This document shows positions 41,814 through 46,862 of a stretch of 46,862 bases of DNA, piece by piece. Each line of letters opens with the position of its first letter. Position 1 is the first letter of the stretch. Under the pieces are notes generated by a model. That model was not told the DNA's origin and made no database searches. It saw only the letters and a list, made by a program, of their open reading frames with translations. The position numbers were made by a program, and so were the translations under genes. The stretch covers positions 67,055-113,916 of the forward strand of contig CASENM010000040.1 in NCBI GenBank assembly GCA_949289295.1, given 5' to 3'. Origin of the DNA: an uncultured Bacteroides sp. (GTDB lineage Bacteria; Bacteroidota; Bacteroidia; Bacteroidales; Bacteroidaceae).

Positions 41814-42284
41814 ATGAAAACATTTATTTACAGTTTGTTTTGGGGGCTTGCACTCTCTTCATGTACCAGCTCTTTTGTTTCCATGTGTGATTTGTTTCCC
41901 GAATCTCCCAAAGTGGAAGTGCATAAACCATCTTTTGATGTAGACAGCATACGAAAGCCGATAGACATGTATTATGTTGATGGAAAGCTTTTTCTGGTAG
42001 ATATGTATTCATCTCCGCTGGTTACAGCTTTCGATTGGAAAACGGGGAAATACATTGGTCGGTTTGCAACAGGGGGCAAGGCCCTCATGAGCATTTGTGG
42101 TTCTCGGCAGCCAGTTCATTTGAAGGAAGGTTGGGTCTGTATGATGAGAGTAAGAAGGAATTTGTCTGGTTTCCTATAAAAAAACGGAAAGTTACTTGCA
42201 CGGTTGAACGCATTCTCAGGGTTTATGGTCTGATTTCTTATTTTTGGAGAATCCGGAAAACTTCTTAAGATAAAGGTAGATTAA
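41814..42284 (+). pseudogene. Frameshifted, internally deleted propeller lipoprotein gene
   Basis: It starts as a lipoprotein (MKTFIYSLFWGLALSSC, ATG at 41814) with blade sequence PIDMYYVDGKLFLVDMYSSPLVTAFDWKTGKYIGRFAT. At the GGGGG tract (42072-42076) the frame breaks. The next frame continues GQGPHEHLWFSAASSF and LGLYDESKKEFVWFPI, including the GxGPxE motif. Soon after, most of the propeller is missing. The end FGESGKLLKIKVD, a typical family C-terminus, is in the remaining frame and stops at 42284. So at least one frameshift and one internal deletion are present. Confidence 0.75.
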
Positions 42285-42285
42285 T

Positions 42286-43155
42286 ATGAGGATGAAACGA
42301 TGTTCTGATATACTGTTGAACTTGGGATTTGCAACTGTATGCCTGTTTCTGCTGTGGATTCTGGCACAAGTGTTTGTGTTTGCATCCTTCCGTATACCGA
42401 GTGATTCCATGTCGCCGGAGCTCAGGGAGGGGGATTTCGTGCTGGTGTGGAAACCGGTTGTGGGGGCACGGCTGTTTAATTTGAACAAATCGCTCAATCT
42501 GGAACAGACGGAAATATACCGCCTGCCAGGGTTCAGGAAGATAAGGCGCAATGATGTGTTGGTCTTCAATTTCCCGCATCCCAATGACTGGAGCCGTATA
42601 GAAATGCACATAATGAAGTATTATATCAAACGCTGTATCGGACTGCCGGGAGATACAGTTTCCATAAGAAAAGGTATGTTCAAGGTGGAAGGGGTAGACA
42701 TGCCTTTAGGGGACGTTGCCTCACAGAAGCGCATAGGGCTGATGCATGCTGAGGATTTTCCGGAGGGCGTTTACTGTTGTTTTCCATACGACTCCCTGGT
42801 GGACTGGAACATAAAGGAGTTCGGACCTCTGTTTGTTCCCGGCGAGGGGGATGTGGTGAAGATGGACCGTACGGGTGGTGTATTATACCGAAAGCTCATT
42901 GAATGGGAGCAAGGGGGAAAAATGCAGGTAAAGGGGGATACTGTACTGCTTGATGACAGTATGATAACTTCTTACCGTTTCTGCAAGAACTATTATTTCG
43001 TGGCAGGAGACCGTGGGGAGAACTCACAGGATTCACGTTACTGGGGCCTGCTTCCGGAGGAGTATATAGTTGGAGTGGCTTCAAGGATATGGAAATCCGT
43101 GGACAGCTATACAGGCGATATTTGCTGGGACAGGGTATGGAAGAAGATTGAATAG
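42286..43155 (+). CDS. lepB: Type I signal peptidase (S26)
   Basis: A membrane serine protease that cleaves leader peptides, 289 residues. One N-terminal membrane helix (about 11-33) is followed by the catalytic Ser in RIPSDSMSPEL (Ser 41) and the catalytic Lys in YYIKRCIGLPGDTVS (Lys 115). The late motif GDRGENSQDSRYWGLLP is intact, so it should be active. It begins just after the propeller pseudogene and is followed by the ligase-like gene (33-base gap) and then the NVEALA peptide. A dedicated role in processing the peptide is inferred from position; general secretion is the alternative. Confidence 0.9.
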   Translation: MRMKRCSDILLNLGFATVCLFLLWILAQVFVFASFRIPSDSMSPELREGDFVLVWKPVVGARLFNLNKSLNLEQTEIYRLPGFRKIRRNDVLVFNFPHPNDWSRIEMHIMKYYIKRCIGLPGDTVSIRKGMFKVEGVDMPLGDVASQKRIGLMHAEDFPEGVYCCFPYDSLVDWNIKEFGPLFVPGEGDVVKMDRTGGVLYRKLIEWEQGGKMQVKGDTVLLDDSMITSYRFCKNYYFVAGDRGENSQDSRYWGLLPEEYIVGVASRIWKSVDSYTGDICWDRVWKKIE

Positions 43156-43188
43156 AAAGGAATATGAAACTTTTTTTTTGAGCGAACT

Positions 43189-44865
43189 ATGCATATAATG
43201 AATGTTGAACTAAGGAAATGGTTATACAGAGTCATGCCGTGGTTAGCAGGGGTACTCCTTACCGGACTTGTGGGTGGAACCGTGCTGGTAACAGACGGAA
43301 GTTTGCCGTCCGACCTGCAGGGGGAGCAATGGATGTGGCTTTCTGCCGTGATGACTGTTGTATTACCTTTGTGGCTTGCCGGATATATTGTGAATCCACA
43401 GCGGATTACCCTTATCGTGTCGGAGACAGTGCAATGGGTGCTGATGGGATTCGGAGCAGTGGAGGCCCTGCATGGTCTGGGGCAGATTGCAGGTATATAT
43501 CCGTCAAACCATTCGCTTTTTGTCCTTACGGGAACATTCTATAACCCGGGGCCATATTCAGGCTATCTGGCAGCAGTTCTTCCGATAGCCCTGTACCGGA
43601 TGTCAGTATTGAAGGGAAAGAAAGACCGCCTTTCGGTCGTGCAGTATTATTTCTCGATGTGTGTACTGTTGCTGATATGCTGTGTGCTTCCGGCGGGCAT
43701 GAGCCGTGCGGCATGGTTTGCTTCCCTGGTTTCGTGCGGATATGTGGTTCTCAGGGTTTACCATGTAAAAGTAAAATCGTTTGTATCGGAACACAGATAT
43801 GCCGTATTTGGCGTGCTTATACTCGGTTTGCTGTTTGCCTCCGGTGCGTATTTCATGAAACGTGACTCGGCAGACGGCCGTTTGCTGATAGGAAAGATAA
43901 CTTTCCAAGCCATTGCCGGCAGTCCGTGGGGTGAAGAAAACGGGAGGACATTTTCCGCCATTTACGGTGATGCCCAGGAAAAATACTTCACTGATTGTGA
44001 ATATTCGGAGTCGGAGGCATGGGTTGCCGGAACACCCGATTTTGCCTTCAACGAATATCTGCAGATAGCAGTTGAATATGGAGTGTGGGTATCCGTATTG
44101 TTTATAACTTTAGTACTTGTGTTGTTGAAGATAGCCGGGAGCCGTAAATCTCTTGCGGGAATGGGCGGATGTCTTGTATCACTTATGGTATTTGCATGCT
44201 TTTCCTATCCACTGCATATCCCGGCTATTGTTTCCGTATGGCTATTGGCGGTAATGGCGCTTTGTGGTGAGGGTCTGGTGATGATAAGGCGCAAACCGAT
44301 TGCCGTGGTAATTCTGCTGCCGTTTGTTGTGGCTGGACTAACAGTTTCGGTGAATATGCTTGGTATGTACTCCGCACGCACCCGGGCTGTTCGCGAGTGG
44401 ATGCCGGTCAGGGTTATGTATCATTCCGGAGCATTTAAGGCGGCTGCCGAAGAATATGGAAAGCTTTATGATAAAATGTCCTGGAATAAAGATTTCTGCT
44501 TTGAATACGGAAGGGCATTATACAAAGCCGGAAGTTACGGCAAGGCAGAAGAGGTTCTGCTTAAAACCATGATGGTAAGCGGAGATCCGATGATATTGAA
44601 TATTCTGGGACGCAATGCACAGGAAAGCGGTGAGTATGGGAAAGCAGAGAAGCTTCTGCTACGTTCAACCCGAAGATTGCCGGAGCGTGTATATCCCCAC
44701 TATTTGCTGGTAAAGCTTTATGCGGAGCATGAGTATTTTGACAGGGTAAAGCTTGTCAGGGAGGCAGAGTATGTGCTTAACACTGAACCTAAGGTGAATT
44801 CTACTGCTATAAGGGAAATGCGACATGAAGTGAAGAAAATATTGGAAGATAAAATGTGTTTATAA
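43189..44865 (+). CDS. O-antigen-ligase-like membrane protein with C-terminal TPR
   Basis: A 558-residue polytopic protein with about ten membrane helices in the first 390 residues. The Wzy/WaaL-type segments LTGTFYNPGPYSGYLAAVLPIAL and AFNEYLQIAVEYG are present, the latter on the last outside loop region. The C-terminal part (about 400-550) holds TPR-like repeats (FEYGRALYKAGSYGKAEEVLLKTM; NILGRNAQESGEYGKAEKLLLRST). Such proteins usually transfer polysaccharide chains; this one sits between a signal peptidase and a secreted peptide gene, so a glycosylation or export role for the peptide is possible. That is inference. It probably forms an operon with lepB. Confidence 0.75.
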   Translation: MHIMNVELRKWLYRVMPWLAGVLLTGLVGGTVLVTDGSLPSDLQGEQWMWLSAVMTVVLPLWLAGYIVNPQRITLIVSETVQWVLMGFGAVEALHGLGQIAGIYPSNHSLFVLTGTFYNPGPYSGYLAAVLPIALYRMSVLKGKKDRLSVVQYYFSMCVLLLICCVLPAGMSRAAWFASLVSCGYVVLRVYHVKVKSFVSEHRYAVFGVLILGLLFASGAYFMKRDSADGRLLIGKITFQAIAGSPWGEENGRTFSAIYGDAQEKYFTDCEYSESEAWVAGTPDFAFNEYLQIAVEYGVWVSVLFITLVLVLLKIAGSRKSLAGMGGCLVSLMVFACFSYPLHIPAIVSVWLLAVMALCGEGLVMIRRKPIAVVILLPFVVAGLTVSVNMLGMYSARTRAVREWMPVRVMYHSGAFKAAAEEYGKLYDKMSWNKDFCFEYGRALYKAGSYGKAEEVLLKTMMVSGDPMILNILGRNAQESGEYGKAEKLLLRSTRRLPERVYPHYLLVKLYAEHEYFDRVKLVREAEYVLNTEPKVNSTAIREMRHEVKKILEDKMCL

Positions 44866-44870
44866 ATAAA

Positions 44871-44898
44871 GCAATAATATATAAATGAATATTATTGC
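44871..44898. terminator. AT-rich hairpin after the ligase-like gene
   Basis: GCAATAATAT and ATATTATTGC form a perfect 10-bp stem with an 8-base loop, six bases after the stop. It has no T run, so it may be a weak terminator or an RNA end-stabiliser separating the membrane genes from the peptide gene. Confidence 0.4.
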
Positions 44899-44900
44899 GG

Positions 44901-44911
44901 AAAGGAGGTGT
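44901..44911 (+). promoter_or_regulatory. Extended Shine-Dalgarno-like motif ahead of NVEALA
   Basis: AAAGGAGGTGT, then TCCA and a minimal GTG-GAA-TAG frame (44917-44925). It lies 97 bases before the NVEALA ATG and matches 40202-40212. Bacteroidetes genes seldom use such motifs, so its retention is notable. Confidence 0.5.
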
Positions 44912-45007
44912 GTCCAGTGGAATAGTAAGTATTAATCAGATTTGAGAGAATAGAGATTAATTTTTCTCTAATGTAACAATTAAAACAAAATTAAAAACGT
45001 ATTTTTT

Positions 45008-45253
45008 ATGAAAATTATCAAGATTTTATTTGTGGCTACATTTACTTTGGTAGCCGCTTTTAGTATGTACTCAACACAGCAGAATGCTGAAATGTCGGAT
45101 TTAGCTAAGGCCAATATAGAAGCTTTGGCTAGTGGGGAAAGTGGAGGTAACCACATAACATGTTATAGTGGAAGTGGTAGCTCCTTTTTATGTAAGTGTT
45201 CAACTTGTACTTGGCAGTATATAGGAACATCAAGTAAAGGTAAATGCTATTAA
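45008..45253 (+). CDS. NVEALA-family secreted peptide with five Cys
   Basis: An 81-residue precursor. The leader MKIIKILFVATFTLVAAFSM (1-20) is followed by a short linker and the box DLAKANIEALASGESGG (31-47), a NVEALA variant with Ile. The C-terminal 34 residues are Ser/Gly-rich with Cys at 52, 62, 64, 67 and 80 (CKCSTC core), so a disulfide-linked or modified core is likely. GESGG would suit a second cleavage after the leader. The gene is followed at 85 bases by a propeller lipoprotein. NVEALA proteins are known only as a Bacteroidales family of unknown function; a signalling or antagonistic peptide is a guess. Confidence 0.8.
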   Translation: MKIIKILFVATFTLVAAFSMYSTQQNAEMSDLAKANIEALASGESGGNHITCYSGSGSSFLCKCSTCTWQYIGTSSKGKCY

Positions 45254-45338
45254 CTTATTCAGTTGAACACAAATTTGAAGTGCAGGGGAAATTTAATTTT
45301 CTCCTGCACATATATATTACTTATCAAAGAATCATTAT

Positions 45339-46373
45339 ATGAAAAATTTTTGTTTTTTTGTCATTCTCATAATATTAAGTTCATGTAAGGGAACTAACCA
45401 AGTAAAAGAAATAATTACAGAAAATAATATTGTAAAACCTGTTGTCCATCGAGTTGAAGCAGAACAGTTATTAAATGTTGATAAAATAGGAGTTTATGAT
45501 ACACTATCTGTTTTTATAAATAGGGGTACTGATAGTATTTTTTATATGTATGACTCTTCAGATTTTACCTATAAAGGAGCTTATGGAGTTATCGGGAATG
45601 GGCCTGAAGATTTCCAGTTCCCATTTTTTTTAAAGAAAGTAAGCAATAATAATGGTATTATAAACCTTTACGATGTTAATGCAGCAGCCTTTAAGGATAT
45701 CTATGTAAAAAAACTACTTCAAAAAGAGCCCAATGCAATAATGTCAATGAAAATGCCAGCTTTGCTTATAGGTTCGCCTGATTTACATTTAAAGAATGAT
45801 TCTTCTTTCATAGGGAATATTGATTCTGGCAGTGGATTATATTTCATTTATGATCCATATAAAGATAAAATAAAATGGGTTGAATTTCCAAAAATCTTAC
45901 AGTCACCCCAGGGGGATTTTACAGTTATGAATATGAATCGTATAACTCTAAATTTTGAGTCAAATAGAATTGTTTCTGCAATGGGATATTATAATCTATT
46001 ATTTCTTTATAATTCGAAGAATGACCTAATAAAGACTATTCAGTTAGGTCATGATGAAATCAGTCCAACGGTGGTTGATGGTTATCATATAAGTGGAGAC
46101 AATTTTATTTGTTGTAGAGATATAACATCTTCAGATAAAGCTGTATATGTGTTGGAACAGAATATAAGAGAAAAAGATTTTGAAAAAGTAGATAACGCTC
46201 CTTCTAGAATTGTTGTTTTTGACTGGGATTTGAAGTATTTAAAAACTTATCTTCTTCCCCATTATTCTCTTGGTTTTGTGTATGATAAATTTCACAATAG
46301 GATTTTGTATACTGCATTAAATTCAGAGGGAGGAACTGATATTTATTTCTTTTATCTTGATGAAGGAAAATAG
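45339..46373 (+). CDS. BF3164-like six-bladed propeller lipoprotein (copy 3)
   Basis: A 344-residue predicted lipoprotein with signal MKNFCFFVILIILSSC (lipobox Cys 16). The propeller body has the family motif YGVIGNGPEDFQFP near residue 85, then IYDPYKDKIKWVEFPK, NRIVSAMGYYNLLFLYNSKNDLIKTIQL and RIVVFDWDLKYLKTYLLP. It follows the NVEALA peptide gene on the same strand and is probably co-transcribed. The peptide-lipoprotein pairing is the most complete cassette in the window. The lipoprotein may bind, display or sense the peptide (inference). Confidence 0.8.
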   Translation: MKNFCFFVILIILSSCKGTNQVKEIITENNIVKPVVHRVEAEQLLNVDKIGVYDTLSVFINRGTDSIFYMYDSSDFTYKGAYGVIGNGPEDFQFPFFLKKVSNNNGIINLYDVNAAAFKDIYVKKLLQKEPNAIMSMKMPALLIGSPDLHLKNDSSFIGNIDSGSGLYFIYDPYKDKIKWVEFPKILQSPQGDFTVMNMNRITLNFESNRIVSAMGYYNLLFLYNSKNDLIKTIQLGHDEISPTVVDGYHISGDNFICCRDITSSDKAVYVLEQNIREKDFEKVDNAPSRIVVFDWDLKYLKTYLLPHYSLGFVYDKFHNRILYTALNSEGGTDIYFFYLDEGK

Positions 46374-46655
46374 TAAATAATATAGAACAGTAATATTTAA
46401 TAGATAACTTAAATAGGTTTTCTCTGAATGCTTGTTATTTAATTTGAATGGTTTACTAATGATCAATTTAAAAAATTTTGGGTAATATGTAAGATTGTTG
46501 ATTTCATAAATTTCTTCCATATATCTTTATATCAGATTAAGGTAAATTTGTGTAATTGTGTAATGATTCTAAATGTCTTTGGTCCATTAATAAAAATAAG
46601 CAATATCAAATGTTTAGTAGATAATTATATATCCTGTTTTGTAATATTAATATTT
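46374..46655. other. AT-rich intergenic stretch
   Basis: 282 bases of very AT-rich DNA between the last propeller gene and the RND adaptor gene. I see no open frame, no clear hairpin terminator and no exact TAnnTTTG site in a useful place. Confidence 0.5.
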
Positions 46656-46862
46656 ATGATGAGAACATACTACGTATATGTGCTGCTTGCCGCCGGAATG
46701 CTGGCAGGCTGCGGCGAAAAGAAAGACGATACTTCCGGAAAGGAAGGAGTGGAAACAGTTTTGCCCTCGCAAGCGAACGAGGTGACGGTCATGACGCTGA
46801 AAAAGACCATGTTCAACCATGAGCTGGTTAGCAACGGCAAGGTGACGGCCTCACAGTATGCC
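46656..46862 (+). CDS. RND efflux periplasmic adaptor, N-terminal part
   Basis: The first 69 codons of a membrane fusion (HlyD/AcrA-type) lipoprotein, cut by the window end. The signal MMRTYYVYVLLAAGMLAGC has a lipobox Cys 19; the start may be the second Met. The sequence EVTVMTLKKTMFNHELVSNGKVTASQYA is the usual opening of Bacteroides RND adaptors. The partner pump and outer-membrane channel should follow outside the window. Its leader is highly similar to that of the chimeric lipoprotein at 37269. Confidence 0.8.
   Translation, partial: MMRTYYVYVLLAAGMLAGCGEKKDDTSGKEGVETVLPSQANEVTVMTLKKTMFNHELVSNGKVTASQYA

Overview
The window looks like a chromosomal segment of a Bacteroidaceae gut bacterium (Bacteroides/Phocaeicola-like). 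Evidence: promoters of the TAnnTTTG type just upstream of many start codons, a Bacteroides-type serine palmitoyltransferase, the rpmB-rpmG-DUF4295 trio, a Rho factor with a large Asn/Gln-rich insert, and lipoprotein families (BF3164-like six-bladed propellers, NVEALA peptides) known from Bacteroidales. No rRNA, tRNA or CRISPR array was seen. The genus is not fixed by the sequence alone.

Region 1 to about 35.4 kb is core, GC-rich and densely packed. (a) 1-3.1 kb: a redox operon with a 5'-truncated NapH/NapG-like polyferredoxin, a Tat-exported aldo/keto reductase, a DUF1893 protein and tatA. (b) 3.2-5.7 kb: a PhoR/PhoB-like two-component pair. (c) 5.8-11.8 kb: L-asparaginase, then a lon-tgt-LptF/G operon with a clear terminator. 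(d) 11.9-15.8 kb: a tRNA1(Val) methyltransferase, then a lipid kinase divergent from serine palmitoyltransferase, then a DUF2148 protein. (e) 15.8-18.7 kb: a HAD phosphatase, an orphan TIR-Sel1 protein flanked by hairpin repeats, and an MgtC-family membrane protein. (f) 19.3-22.4 kb: map, tsaD, a CinA-type amidohydrolase, then ribosomal proteins L28, L33 and DUF4295. (g) 22.5-30.7 kb: one long minus-strand operon, dnaN - exonuclease - coaBC - recN - rlmB - pseudo-protease/TPR - FabK-like. (h) 30.9-35.4 kb: a DUF3127 protein with an SSB-like tail, rho, ridA and a membrane-anchored transglutaminase-like protein.

Region 35.4-46.6 kb is accessory, AT-rich and scarred. It holds repeated cassettes of short NVEALA-type secreted peptides and six-bladed propeller-type lipoproteins, a ToxR-like membrane-tethered winged-helix regulator, a type I signal peptidase, and a polytopic O-antigen-ligase-like/TPR protein. 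One apparently complete cassette remains (signal peptidase - ligase-like - NVEALA peptide with five Cys - propeller lipoprotein, 42.3-46.4 kb). Around it lie relics: a truncated peptide leader, a lipoprotein gene cut off by an internally deleted IS66 element, an out-of-frame NVEALA relic joined to a chimeric lipoprotein, a 5'-truncated DUF1573 gene, and a frameshifted and internally deleted propeller gene. The layout suggests a fast-turnover system making, processing and displaying or sensing small exported peptides; the function is inferred, not shown.

The window ends inside an RND efflux periplasmic adaptor gene. Its lipoprotein leader is strikingly similar to that of the chimeric propeller lipoprotein at 37.3 kb. 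Three families of dispersed hairpin or motif repeats (UUCG-loop palindromes, TGTCTCAAAAT stem-loops, extended Shine-Dalgarno-like motifs) also occur.
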